Positions 12,093 through 24,932 of a stretch of 62,000 nucleotides of DNA are shown here, one piece after another. The position numbers and the translations under genes were made by a program. The notes below the pieces were generated by a model. The model made no database searches. It was given only the letters and a program-made list of their open reading frames with translations, and was not told the DNA's origin. Location: positions 372,489-434,488 of the forward strand of contig NMRA01000164.1 of assembly GCA_002633005.1 (NCBI GenBank). The letters run 5' to 3'. The stretch's first letter is position 1, and each line of letters opens with the position of its first letter. This stretch comes from Phoronis australis (Eukaryota; Phoronida; Phoronidae).

Positions 12093-12097
12093 AATTC

Positions 12098-15000
12098 CAC
12101 CCACCAGTTATGTTCATGAATGCATGCCCCTGTTAGACTAGCACATGGTCTATAGGCGACTTAAACAAGATAATAGTCAAATTGTTGCCATAATCCATTT
12201 TGCCCGGGGTACGCCATGAGCTATGTTGCAGAGTAAAACAAGAGGAAGATTGGGAATAATGTCATTTATTATGACGTTAATAGATAGAACTAAATAAGAC
12301 TCTGCAATATGGGCATGGAAAAAACGGCCTACAGAACACCTTGCTGGTGAGTTGTGGTGTTGGGCTGAAGAGGTTTGTTGATCATATATCTGATTTTTCA
12401 AATCATAATTCAAGGACGTTTAACATTTAAATGGTTACCGGCAGTTCAGGTAACTTGAATTATTTTCAGAAAAGTAATGATTTGAACACATGACAAGACT
12501 ACATACAACATATGGCATGGATAACTGGCACACAGTTGCAAACATTTGAAAATGAGGACATCTAGATCTAGGCCACACGGCAACACTGAGAAATTTCAGG
12601 CAGGACGCAGGACAATTAAAGCTGCCAACAGCAGGACATTTGGCAACCATGGGCAACATGTCCACAATTTCGAAATTAGGAAATGCTTGATTAATTCATA
12701 TAACTTTCAAGAATATTGTTGCCACAGGATTCTAAGTACAGTCCCGTGGAATGTGGTCAGACATGAGGATAACAAGAAAGGTCTCCGCTGCACCTCATCA
12801 GACATGTCCACACAACAAAATACCCTAAAAGGCCTTTCATATCAACCCATTGTTTTGTAGAGTGGCAGATGATACTGGACTGAAGTTAACGGTGGAAGTT
12901 AACTTCGTAGTAAACAGGTGGATCTAACAGCGGACCATCCACATTTCAATGTAATTGCAACTATTAGCAGGTGCCACTGTCAACAACTGCACGTGCTGTG
13001 GGATATTCTTCAAACAATCACCATGATACAACTATAAGCACTGCATTTCATTTTTTTATCCGACCACATATAAAATACTTTGAATTTAAACATGCTTGCA
13101 TAACGTTCTGGAGTACCATCCTGCAATAACTTCGATGACTCGCACATCAAACAGTGATAACTTTGGTGTTCACTAACAACTGAAGTCGGTCTGAAAGATT
13201 CAACTACCTCGATAAAGTGAGGAAAATTTGTCACACTCACACGTATGTCAAGTTGCCCCAGCGCAAGTAGTACCACTAAACCTAGCGACTTATTTCAGGA
13301 CTAACTTGTTCTAGAGTAACCTGAGGTGTGGACGGCACTGTCTGAATCAGGGGTGCATTCCGTAGAAGCCCTACTTGCCACGAGAAATCGTCACATGCAT
13401 GAATAACATACCCAAATTCAAAATTCCACCATTACCAATCACTTCATGGGCCACCACGTTACGCTAGTAAAGTCTCAAACATTATCCCAAAACACTCGCC
13501 TTTCACATTTGATTATGCTTAGTCTTGCATGACCTTGTTTTTCGGCTGGATTCTCAAAGTCTCCTGAGATCAGAGGCTAACAGAATCTAACTGATTCTGT
13601 TTTTGGCCTAACAGTCAGCATATAGCGTGTTGATAGCACAACTTCCTTCCTGTACCATTGCACGAGACCAAAAAGTTGACCTCATCCACAGACGTTTTGC
13701 AGGGTTGGCATTCTGTTCAAGACATTTACATATTGATCGTTGCTTTGCAATAAAAATTCATTCTACCACGAGGAGTGTCACGCGTCCAATCCCATGCGAT
13801 GCATTGGATCACACGAATCCTGTCAACTACAGTGCAATTTTTTTACTGAATAAGTGCGTCCTAAATGCATTATTTGGTGGATTTGAGCAACTGGTGCAAA
13901 AAAGTGTATTTCAAATTATTACGACCATCAACGTGTGCACACGAACCGGGAACATATACTACACATAACAAATCTATACAATTTAATGGCTACAACTACG
14001 GTATGCAAACATCTAAGTGAAATTCGTTTCGTGTGCAGTGGGGAGGTAAATTGCGATCATCAGATATCATAGCTACTACGTTGGAAAGTTTGTATCATAT
14101 GTTTACAGGTGAAATAATATCTATACTTATTGGTACCCGGCGACAGAAGTTGCAGTTATAAACTACCGCGGGTGGCAGAGTCAATAATGATGACCAATTT
14201 TTTACCGATTGACTGCATTTTGCCGAATCAGCTCTGATCATTTTTTATTCATGCCTCTTTCAAAATCAGTCATTATTCTTTGTTTCCAGGCGGTGTACTG
14301 CCAAATATGATCAGAGTCTCAGTGAACCCAAGCATGGCACAGGCATCAGCTAACAAGGACATACTTTGATGGCACAACGACTACAGAGATTTAAATAACC
14401 TCTATTTTAGTTCCATTGCTACCATACAATTCACGAGGCACCCAACAGGTGACGTTAAGCATAAAATCAAAATTGTTAATAATTAACATACTACAATTAG
14501 TCACAGGCTTTTGACGCACAAAAATCAAATTCATCCCCATGGGAATTCAGAAAAAACAAGATGGCCTCTTTGATCAATGTTTAATTTTTTCATCTCAATG
14601 AAATTTTCAAGCAAAATTAAATTCATGAAATTTGATGAACCGGATGGTTAGAAAAAGCATTATGATCACAAAGGAGTGGGGGCCTCTAATTAGTGATTCC
14701 AAGTGAAAGTTGAAATTAGACAAGTCGCTAGACTGCTAATAGCCAAGGTGGAAGAGGAAATGAAAGATCCAGGGAACAAGTGGCAATTATCAGCTAATTA
14801 CACTTAATCGATAACGAGCAGAAAGCAGAGAAATTTCACTGATCTTCCTCCTTGTTCATTAACTTAACAAGAATGAACTTTTCGTCTCCTTGGAGACCGA
14901 CGACTTCAACAATAAGAAATGGCCTGTTGTAGAAGAGATCATTAAAATACTGAATGGCAGTTATTAATTAGTACAGAAATTCGTTGTCGGAAAATGCATT

Positions 15001-15940
15001 CCTTTCTTTGTCATGCAAAAACATAGCACTCCACAATTCCAATTAAGAACAAGAAAAGCACTTGATAGGCTTGCACAAAAATGGCTGATATGAAGATAAC
15101 CGTCGACGATATGCTGATACTAGCGGCAATTTTCGCACTGGTTATAAGTTTTCAGACACGCTAATTACTGCCAACCTTCTATGGTTTCACTTGTATGTGG
15201 ACTACATTAAACCACAGCTTATGGTAACATATGCAAATGCATTGCGCATAAGCATCACATACAAGTTGAGATGGTTAGCAGACCTAATTGAACAAGGGTA
15301 TAAATGGCTTAGTCAACATGAATACACGCAAGGCTTAGAAGCCGTTTCATACCAACTTAACATTGATAATAAAGGAGCGTTGATGTAAACTGCGAAGTTA
15401 GTTGAACATTTTAAACTGGCTTTGGATGCTATTAGGGAACCAAAACTGTTGTAGTTTAATGTAACGATCACAAAAAGTTAATGCAAGATGTTCCAAAAAC
15501 ATTATCAAGGCAAAACTTTTTTGAAGTTTTGTACATATTGTCAAAATGAAGGGCTTAGATTGGTAGAAAGAATATTTGAAAAAAAAACTAATATCACATC
15601 ATACCACAATGTAAACTGCTAGTGACAGCGACACCTGTCGATAACTCCAATTACACCTAAGTTAATCTTTCATACTGCATCGAACCGGGAGGAAAAATCA
15701 ACATTACACTGTTAATTCCATCTATTTACTGCGAAGTTAACTTGCGCTTTTAAAGTCCTTCTTGCAAACTGCCCATGTGGTTCCAGTATCCGAAAATACT
15801 TACTACATAAATTCTTATTTTCGACACCCTGTCTTTATATTCTTTTCGCCTTTCTTGCCAAAAGCGATTTTTTAACAGTATTTGACCCTTCTCTTTGAGC
15901 GTATGATTACCGGTTGTCATCGGTTATTTCCGTACCCACA
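12098..15940. other. Intergenic DNA
   Basis: No convincing exon is present. Around 13295-13345 the words AACTTGTTCTAGAGTAA and GTGTGGAC match, inverted, the left end of an element at about 20095-20480. The open frames here (13010-13276 on -, 13627-13968 on +) lack recognisable motifs. Confidence 0.5.
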
Positions 15941-17358
15941 TTTCCGGCTCATCAGTTCAGGAACTTGTCCTGAACGCCGCCATTTTTTTCTTGTAACTGA
16001 ATGTGCTATGGCTTGCTCGAAAAGTCTTAATTATTTTGTTTTATTAGAAACATATCGTGATTCGTTTGCATATGTAGTGTATTTATAGTTTGTAGTTTGT
16101 GGTCGTTGATTTTTTGGAATGTTACGCGTACTTAGTATGTTAAAATAGCATTGGTGTTTAGTTCCTTACGTAGGCCGGTCGAACCTAGGAACCAATATGG
16201 GTCGAACCTATTTTTTTTCGGTTTTATTTTTTTCCTCGTTTTGAAAAAGAACTTTATCATCGGAAAGGCAGTACATTCTACTCAGTAAAAATCGATAAAG
16301 TATCAAAATCGGGGCAAGCACTGTAAAGTTATTGCGAGTTTTGTGGCGAAATTTGGGTCACTTTGTTTGGATCGCGTCGGCCATATTGGAGGACAGCGGG
16401 ATAAGTTACGAGTTTAAAACTTTGTGTAAATTGTTTTCGCCAACAAATTACGGTGACATTTAGTTAGACATAACTTTATTTACTATTCTGCACGATTTAG
16501 CAGTGTTCACCAAATTTCAGCCTCGCAGTTGTTACTCATTAAGTGATAACTGTGCTCACAATTCCCGTTGAACTTCGTCTCATTTCTGGCGGAACCTACA
16601 ATGTCGACTTTTGCTGAACTGAAAGGCATGTTCAATGGGCTACTTTGTAATTTGTGAAGATTTAACGTTGATACATTTTGACAAATGTTGCTACAAAAAA
16701 GAAACTTTGTTCAATTTTCGTGTTTTTTGTGTTTGTGGCCAGCGACCAGTTAGGCCTAAGGGTAGTCTTGGCGCAAAGCTGCTTCCCGTTCAGTAACGCT
16801 AGGACCTCGCTAAAAAGCAAGACTTCGCGAGAATACGTGAGATTTCGCCGTGTATTTTGAATAAGAACACGTGACTTTGACTAGGTTTTAGCTAGGTCCT
16901 AGCGTAGGTCCTAGCGTCTACTGAACGCACGCCTGTATAGGCCTACTAACAAGCTGTATTTTGACTATAGTCTTCACTGGTTGCTGGTGACTGAGGCTAA
17001 CTAAGGTCTACTGCGGCAGTGTTACACAGGACTAACCAGCCTGTAATTTCATGCAAGTATCATTTGACCATTTTAGTTCGACAAAACAGCTTGCAACCGC
17101 ATGCATTTACCGTTCGCCAGTGTCTGGTCTCGATCCGCACCGGCTGTCCGATAGGCTGCGGTCCCGAGTATGGCAAAATAATTTCTGTCAAAATTTATTC
17201 ACCACATTTCTTCAGCAAATTCGTTAAAATGTTTGATTTTATTAAAATTAAGGCGCGCTGTCGATCATTTTATCCCCGTTTGCTGGCTGGTAACAGTACA
17301 GGCACTGCTCCAGTCGCACTGACGGCGCTTTCTTGGCCTGGGTTCCTGAATGAATTGT

Positions 17359-17391
17359 ACTTCCGGGTTCACGGCAAGTTCAAAATGGCGG
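17359..17391 (+). promoter_or_regulatory. ETS-like and YY1-like sites at a possible transcription start
   Basis: ACTTCCGGG at 17359-17367 and AAAATGGCGG at 17382-17391 lie 14 bases apart. This combination often marks the start region of housekeeping genes, where the YY1 core overlaps the initiator ATG. The same motif pair occurs twice in the first kilobase of the window. Confidence 0.4.
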
Positions 17392-17411
17392 TGTTTCTTC
17401 GGGTGCGAATC
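17385..17411 (+). CDS. Possible first coding exon (MAVFLRVRI), unassigned
   Basis: An ATG in a strong initiation context (A at -3, G at +4) opens nine codons reading MAVFLRVRI and runs into ATC|GTGAGT, a near-consensus 5' splice site at 17412. It sits directly on the ETS/YY1 pair. No downstream exon in the matching phase (0) was found, so the parent gene is unknown. It could equally be a chance ATG inside a YY1 site. Confidence 0.22.
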
Positions 17412-17450
17412 GTGAGTGGCGCGTTCATTTAAACTTTTTTCGAGTACGGA

Positions 17451-20400
17451 TTGTGTATTAGTTATGGGGTAGGTACTTCTTGGATCCTTATAACATCTTC
17501 TAACCACGTAATAAGGGTTAACAACCCGAGAGAAGGACTTTAACTCCGAGCCAAGACCGAAGTTAACCGTTCTTACCAACCAACTCTCCCCAAGACACAT
17601 AGGCATGAAAAGCTCTAAAGTAACACTACAATATCACAAGATGTCTGTGAAGCATTTGTATGGAGAACCCAATATCCCAATATCTCAAAAAAGCTAACAT
17701 TGTTTAGTTGAATGCTTTTAAAAACTGCCAAAACTGACTGTGCCGCATATATCGCACATTCACTCATACCACACACTTACCATATGACTACATTTAAGAT
17801 GTCGGTTCCCGATATATAGGTGTTCTTTAACACAAATTTCTAACAATTAAAAAGTGCACAACTCATCAGCCAAGGTGACCACTATCACCAACGACATTGC
17901 GGGTTCTTTAAGAAGTTACAGAAAAAAATAGAATTTGGTATATTAAATTGGACTATTCGAAAGACAAGGTGTGCTTTAATGGCAGTACTCTGACATCTGG
18001 CTGTATTCATCATTTAATATGTGCTATATCCTACAAATAACAGATGTCTGATGTTAATGAGCATTTTATAATTAATATTAACTGCACTTTATGACGCGAT
18101 GATTATTTGTGTAATATGCCCAAGCCCAAGTCCTCACATATAGTAAACCTTAACGTTATCATTGCTGACACGTTCAGGTTGTTGGAAGGTGAAATATAAT
18201 CCACGTCTCATTTGCATACGGAGAGATTTCATTTAACTTCATATTGTAGATTGCTCGCCTGCCAGTAGATACTCCGACTCTCGTATAAGATTTCATAAAC
18301 GAAGCCGTACACAACAGTGTTACGGTGTGGAAAGCAGTCCGACTATTGCATACAGCTCGTCAGAAATGAGTCAAATGAACACAAAGTGCAGGCTCATCAT
18401 GATGACACGAAATGGCTTCATCAAGAGATACATAATATATTGATGTATGAGTGGTTTTGTTAACAATAAATGTACGAAATCAATCTCATGCTCCACTAAC
18501 ATATAGTTTTAAAAGCAAAAAGCATCCTGAGGTGAACCGTGACAACACAGCAATCTCCCACTGCAGTCAGTTATGCTGAATTCTTCAGTAATGTTACAAT
18601 CAAAATAGTGAGAAAAGAAGTTCAGCAAGATGTAGACCAGATGGAATGAGTCTGTTTACAAGTGGGGTGTCCACTGTCTTCAATAACCAGACTAGCGTGG
18701 TGTGTTTGCTGTACCTGCTGTTTATTTTAACACCATCACTGTGGTAATCAACAGTGCTTTGGATTTGACAACAGCCGCCCAAATGAGAAAAACGGTCACA
18801 ACAAAACATTGGGAGAGATCATTACAAACATCAGGTTCACTTCAAAGACATGTTTTTGAGAGACTGCAGGACACATAATTTAGCATTAAGGCATTTGGGG
18901 GTAGGCATTGCGTAAAAAAACAATAGAATTTGTGTGCAGTGCAGTATTTAGTAAACATACATTCTTTCAACCTCCGCAAACCCCTAATAACCCACAAGGG
19001 AAACAATAATTGATTATCCAAAAGGGAGTTTTTGCATCATCATGTATTTGCATGTGCTAATGTTCATTATAATGGGTCCCGTTCTCGGAAAATCAGGCCT
19101 GTGACCTCGAGTAGCATTTCACCCAGACGTTTTTCAGCAACGCCAACACAAACTTATCGCAGAGAAAGCTGCGCTCTACCACCGGTGCATGGTTGAATCT
19201 TTTGTCAAAGATACTCTGCACTGTAATCACAGAAATGGCACCAAACAGTTCCAAAATAAACAGTAAACAGATCATTACTAACAATTCTTTTGATGTCTGA
19301 TGCCGTGTCCATTTGAGCACAGGCACCAGTTTCTCTAAGGGCAACTTATCCCCAATCAGACACCATTGTCAAGGCACAAATGATCAGAAGAAATCAGTGT
19401 GAACAGATCGAGCCAAATGCCCAACAGGACACAACTTTAAGCGCCAAATGATTTTTACACCCGCAGCTTTACGCGATGTGATTGGTCTGAGTTAGCTTCA
19501 CTTTTACCACCAGGATAGCTCCGACACTGTCGAAATCACTTATCGCCAGTTACTGAAATCCAATTTGACTTGAAGTCTAAGACGAAAAATTACTCATTTT
19601 TTTCAATTTTCTAGTAGCACATTAAAAAGGTAAGTATAAATTTTAATTACAAGAAATCTCTATGGTGTCAATCACCTCAGAAACCACTCAAGTACTTCTA
19701 TCAGCAACCTAAGTATTATCATCACTAGCGCATGTCCAGGGGGCATGGACACTTGGCTTAACACTCAACACCACAGACTTTAAACTTGATAATGCAGAGA
19801 ACAGAAGAGAAACTGACAAGAGGCAATTAAAACAGAGATAGGACATTCACAGGAAAACCAGTCAGGGAAATGTACAAGAGGTTTTTGACTAGTGTGTCTC
19901 ATACCACAATTTCCATTAACTGTTCCTGAGCATTTGCTACACACCAGCTGAATGTCTTTAGTAATGATTATGCTTTTTGTGAACAATAGCGGGTTGGTCT
20001 TAATTTTCAAGAGAAAAATGACAAGCAATTGGAACAACCTATAGGTGTTCATCCACTAAATGAAATACCATTGTCTCAGTTTCAGCTGGATTCCACTGAA
20101 TAAAGACTTGTCCACACGCAAACTTACTCTAGAACAACTTGGACTAGTGCAACATGCCCCACTTAATGTGTAGCGCACACACATCCGATAACTAGGGAAG
20201 TTGTCGCTCTGTGCACGACAATGGACAGCTGATGTGAATGAAGGCGCAAAAGACCTATCTGCATGTAACCGCAGCAAATAATTACTCCCGCCTTGTCCCA
20301 GGTTTGCGGCCACACAGCGATTAGAAGTGGCGGAAGTTAACCTAGAACAAGTTACCCTACTTCAATAAGGTGGAGTAAGTTGTCACAAGTGGGGCAAGTT

Positions 20401-21592
20401 GCACCAGTTTAAGTAGTGTCCAGACAGCTCCTAAATCTAGCGACAACTTGTAACTTGTCCTACAGTAAGTCTGTCTGTGGACAGCACACAAACACTAATA
20501 TTACTGACTAATTGTGTTACCTTACACTGTAAATAAATTAGCTTACAATCGCTAAGAGGCAGTCCAACATTTTCAAAATCAACAGTGTGGGGTGGAGTTA
20601 AAGAATGACTGACAAATGCTTCTAAAATGTTTGTAAAAATGTCAGTGTCAATGGAAAATACCAATGCAGAGAAGAAAATCAACATTTTTGGAGTACGGCC
20701 TTCATGAGGAGGATGGGAGTCTGCTTAAAGAAAATGCCCATAGTAACCATAGTAACCATAATGGATGATCTATGATGAAAGGGAATGGTAAAAAATACTG
20801 AGGGCAAAAATCAAGAACAAGGGGCAACATAGGAGTCAAAAAGAAAAAGTAACAGATACAACTGGCATTTAATGAACACGGTTTTGATGGACTGTCAGAG
20901 GCTAGGAATACCTTATCAGGTTGTTGGAGACAGTGAAGGTCACAGAATCTGCTCTCTGCTGTGTGCAGTAATAAAGTTATCAGTAAAAAATCACAACTTG
21001 GTTTGCACTATCATATTTTGACATTTCAAATTCTCCATCAGGAAATGACAGTCTCTTTTATTGAATCAGCCGGTGAAAAACATATGATGAGGAAATAATT
21101 AGACAAGTGATTAGTTTACCACCATTAGCCCAAAACAGCTACTAGGAATGTTCTATGTCACTGGTGTTAAAAATGATTCTACATTTCATTAGATGTTAGT
21201 ATTATTGTTCAAAACTACAGGTGAACATAGGTCATTACAGTTACTGTTTTTGAACCATGCGTACTGTCTAATGGTTAAGTCTGTATGCTGACAGGGGCGG
21301 AAAAATGCAGTAATATACATGGTTGTGTGTAATTAACACCCTAGCCTATCAGATATGAATGTGATTAGTGTGGACTGCCCTGTGTTATGTCTGAACCCAT
21401 GACCTGAGCAAGCTGATGGCAAGCTAACACAGGATCATGAGTCAACCGAGTGATGGCAATTTGCATACAGACAATGTGTCATTTCGCAAAAGATTCAAAT
21501 TTAAGTGACCATTCTAATATAACCATAGCAATAACATGGGTATTTGTAAGGCTGGCAATGTGATATCAAATGTAACGCAAAACTTTTAAGAT
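17451..21592. other. Intergenic DNA with one inverted-repeat element
   Basis: Apart from the element at about 20095-20480, I see no gene. A - strand open frame at 19093-19344 contains a hydrophobic stretch (LLVMICLLFILELFGAISV) but no family match that I recognise and weak splice signals, so it is not called. Confidence 0.5.
20095..20480. mobile_element. Degenerate TIR element
   Basis: The left end carries GACTTGTCCACACG with CTTACTCTAGAACAACTTGG and GTGCAACATGCCCCACTT. The inverse of the right end carries CTGTCCACAGACAG, CTTACTGTAGGACAAG and GTGCAACTTGCCCCACTT in the same order. About 385 bp with no coding content. A related fragment lies at about 13295-13345. Boundaries are approximate. 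Confidence 0.5.
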
Positions 21593-21823
21593 GTGAGATT
21601 TACAACAATGTATTGTATAGAGAATTATTTAGAAATAGTTGGTATCCCACGTGTTTTTATCCAGTCTCTGACTCGATTGCGAGGCTCAAATCATTTGTTA
21701 CTGGTGGAAAGAAGTCGCCACACAAACATTCCCTATGAGAATGGGTTGTGTAAATTATGTAATTCGGGATGTGTGGAGGACGATTACCACGATTACCACG
21801 TTGTGTTAGTCTGCAGTGCGTAA
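21593..21823 (+). pseudogene. C-terminal remnant of a non-LTR retrotransposon polymerase ORF
   Basis: The frame contains SLTRLRGSNHLLLVERSRH, then a Cys-x2-Cys (residues 53-56 of the frame), VEDDYH and LVC. It has the order of the zinc-binding tail downstream of reverse transcriptase in many animal LINE elements (an R.S.H.L..E.GR...IP..R.C..C....VEDE.HF...C pattern). A 9-base tandem duplication at 21782-21799 inserts DYH after DDYH, between the Cys pair and the last Cys, and a stop follows at once. The frame is closed upstream by TAA at 21587. No reverse transcriptase core is seen, so this is a 5'-truncated, decayed copy. Confidence 0.78.
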
Positions 21824-22045
21824 CAAGACCTTCGGGTTCAGTAGTACTTAAGTGATCGCTTTTGACATTCTCCCACAACATTTAAATTTGAATCTCTCTA
21901 ATACGTCCACCATGCACTCAAGCGTCACAATTTACTATCCAGTCTGTAACGCACCTGACAATGTACTATCTTGTACATGTAATACTTTGGGCCTATGGCC
22001 TAATGTATATGTTTCGATAAAGAAAGATTTTAAATTAAAGCCTTA
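21824..22045 (+). mobile_element. Probable 3' flank of the same non-LTR retrotransposon
   Basis: Sequence after the stop continues the typical layout of a LINE 3' end: short AT-rich DNA with TTGTACATGTAATACTTTGG and a TCGATAAAGAAAG tail before AATTAAAGCC. No long poly-A is present. The boundary is a guess based on where this character ends. Confidence 0.45.
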
Positions 22046-24860
22046 GAACATTGAACGAATATTTAATTTAGTTGTATTGAGCAATCCCAATAGTCCCGGC
22101 AACACATAAGCAACATAAACAAACAAGATTTAATCACTCAAACAGAGTCTTGTCAAATGATGCATGAATTACTTTTTTACCATATTGCCTCACAGCAAGA
22201 ATACAGAAGAAAAGAAGACCAAAAGTATTTGAATTGAACAGTGGCCTGGATGGTAAACTATACAAGGATTCTCGCAGAGACTTAGATGAAAGTAAACCAG
22301 TAAGTCTTACCCTTCATCAATTTTGACAATTTTTGACATTAGTATACTCAGAGTGATTCTCAAAACGTAGGAACTCACGTGAGTTACCATTCGAGAAACG
22401 CTTCAACATGACTTTAAAAACAGCGTTTATGTGGGTATGCAAAGCTGAATGTAATTTTTTTAAAGATACACTTCCCTTCTATTGTCACTTCTTAAATGTT
22501 CAATTGAGAAATGATTTGATTAAGCTTTTAACTGAATGCAATATTTCTTTCAATGGTAGCATTGGTCCAACATTCATCTGAATTTGGAAGAAAACCTGTG
22601 ATCAAACAGAAGTGGCCAAATTTTCATAGGTCATGATCTCTAAGGCGTTTTTGACAAGTGAATGCTCTGGATCATCTTAGAATCAATGGAAAACAAGTCT
22701 TATCTAATGAGTAAGCAGTCTAATTTTGATTTTTGGTCTTCAGAGAAATAAGCAGAAAGAAATGCGTTTTTAAGATTGGTTGTGTCGGGTATTTTGAAGC
22801 GAGTGCTTAATGAAGAGACTTGGTGTATAATTAATTAAAGAAGATTTTTCACATCAAGATATGTACTGAATGCATTGCTTGATTCAAAGAATAAATAATC
22901 TTCGGTGAACAACCAGAGCGACATTTAAGAATCATCACAGCCAACGCGCAGAAATCATTAACACAAGTTTGTGTTATCATTACTTACAACGGCATCAAAA
23001 CAAAGTATGACTTTGGGAACTAGACTAATGCCAACTAAGAACTAGCCATCATGTTGAATGACGGGCAGTATTTGCATATATGTAGAGTAATTAACTCGCT
23101 GTACGACGATGGCTGAAACAATGTAGGTCGCGTAGTGATAAAAATATCACATCAAACGATACAGTTATTGTTGGAATGGATTTTCAAAGAGGGCGTTTTT
23201 TTCTGGTCTTGTCCAGTAACATTTTCATCTGGAATGCCTGGTAGCAAGGTTAAGCTGGTGATAAAACATCAATTATTACAGGACAGCAACCCACTTGGAA
23301 CAAGACAAGAATCTAATCAATTAGGTTTCTATAATTTATCACCATAAAAACTGTGTTTGGCACAGCAGCATGTTTTATTCATTTTCTGATCAATGACAGA
23401 TGCGTAACAACCAGAATTTTAAAAACTTTCAAGTTGTCAGTCACCATCGTAAAATTATGATTGCAACTTTAGAGCTGGTAGCAATGAAAATGTGAGCCAC
23501 CATGCCAACAACTAGCAACCGGTTTTGTCACTATGACTGCACACTCCTGTGTTTGCAAGGTGGCGCTACAATTACATTTTGTAACCTTGTAGTAAATCTG
23601 TCTACAAGTCTTTAATACTTACCTTTTTCTGAACACTTTTCTAAGTCAGGGTTGCGTTTAGTAGCAAAAAAATTAGAGGAATGGAAGTCACTCAAAAAGT
23701 AACACGTACATGAACTTGAACCAAGTTGTGGCAGGATTGTTCTCTCCCCAGTTTTTTCTTTCTTCATATGGAGGAGACCACACGGAGTGCAAGTTTCAAA
23801 CTTACTGATCTGTCGAAAAAGTAAATAGTTTTACTTTAAATTTCTAGATATTCAAGATGAAGTATGGTGTGACAGTAATTGTCCAACAAACATGATGATA
23901 AAACATCAATTTCAATGGGCGATTTTCATAAAATCCACAGTGAACTCTAGTTTAATTTATCAAACGTTCAAAACTGGAGGTTTCTATTTTTCTCTTGTAC
24001 AAATTGGACCAGGAAACGAGGTACCATGTCTTTGAGAGGAGTATACCTGCCAAATTTGAAGGTAGGCACGAAGCAGTTGAACAAACTAGAATAGACATGA
24101 AAAAATAAAAATAAAATAGGAATTGTCATGAGTGGAGAAACAGAGATCGGTTCAGTCCTGACACTGACAAGAGCCGTGAAAACGATACTGCAAGAGAGTT
24201 TACACCGCAAACTGGTGAAAACAACTGAATGATGCCGAGAAAATTCTGACAACCAGGAGTGATGAAAGAACAACAGCAAGGGTTTACAATAGATTAAAGG
24301 GTCTGATGATTCTAACCACTGACTTTTCAATACCTGGCTATGGTCCTAGGTGCCCACTTTATCAAGGGCCGCATGTCTGGCCATAGTGAAGACAATCGTA
24401 GAGACGTTATTGCGAAGATGAAGTTGCATTTTCTTAAGAGAGAAATATCGCCACATACATAAACCATGTCAATAAATCGTTTGCACAGAAAAATAAAGAT
24501 GGGACAGTTTGAGCTACAACCAGACTTGCGACCTTTGATAAAACGGGTCCCTGGGGAAAAGTTTACCAAAACAAAACTTAAGTAGCTTCGGTAAAAATTT
24601 TTCAGTTTGAGACATGGAATGGTGGACAATTCGAATTTCATTGTTTTTTCAACAAAAATACATTCGTGACAATTTTACGTCATTGTTGACATAGTTTACA
24701 TGGTACTGCTTTCATAAAGTATGGTAATATAAAGTAAAATTCTGAGCACTTGAAGCAAATGTAGTAAGCCCTTGAAACATGGAAAAATGGCAGACAGTGG
24801 AAACTATTGTCTCAAAATTGAATGTTTACCTTAATGATGTGAGAAATAGCTTGTTTACTT
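22046..24860. other. Intergenic or intronic DNA
   Basis: No supported gene. Sequence near 24520-24560 (CCAGACTTGCGACCTTTGAT, then CCCTGG) resembles 55460-55495, so part of it is dispersed repeat; this also undermines the - strand open frame at 24327-24641. Confidence 0.5.
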
Positions 24861-24871
24861 CAAATGCTTAC

Positions 24872-24932
24872 CACAGATTTGTTAAGGGCTGAAAATATTA
24901 CAGGTGTCTTCTGCTCACGGTCACCACAATTT
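24872..24932 (-). CDS. Possible 61-bp internal exon, unassigned
   Basis: On the - strand a pyrimidine-rich tract ending TATTTTTTCAG (acceptor AG at 24933-24934) precedes 61 bases that end at TGTG|GTAAGC, a consensus donor (GT at 24870-24871). Only one frame is open across it: one base, then NCGDREQKTPVIFSALNKSV, ending in phase 0. Both splice sites are good and the peptide has a protein-like mix of charged and hydrophobic residues. I do not recognise the family and found no partner exons. It may belong to a transcript starting at the CpG-richer region near 28.4 kb. Confidence 0.28.

Larger units (their letters stand above)
15950..17450. promoter_or_regulatory. CpG-richer segment with promoter-like motifs
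   Basis: CG dinucleotides are visibly denser here than in the flanking AT-rich DNA. The segment contains CGCCGCCATTTTT (inverse YY1-like) near 15975, GGCCATATTGG near 16379, a direct repeat of TAGGTCCTAGCG near 16889-16914, and the ETS/YY1 pair at 17359-17391. This is the pattern of a TATA-less animal promoter, but no downstream gene could be assembled. Confidence 0.35.

Noticed and set aside
13010-13276. - strand frame of 88 codons with several Cys and His
   Set aside because: No recognised motif order, no splice-site support, and part of it borders an inverted-repeat fragment.
19093-19344. - strand frame with a transmembrane-like segment
   Set aside because: It starts without ATG, has only weak splice-like edges and no family I recognise. 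Hydrophobic runs are common in AT-rich chance frames.
24327-24641. - strand 104-codon frame with acceptor-like and donor-like edges
   Set aside because: Its central words (CCTTTGATAAAAC..CCCTGG) recur near 55.47 kb on the + strand as dispersed repeat.
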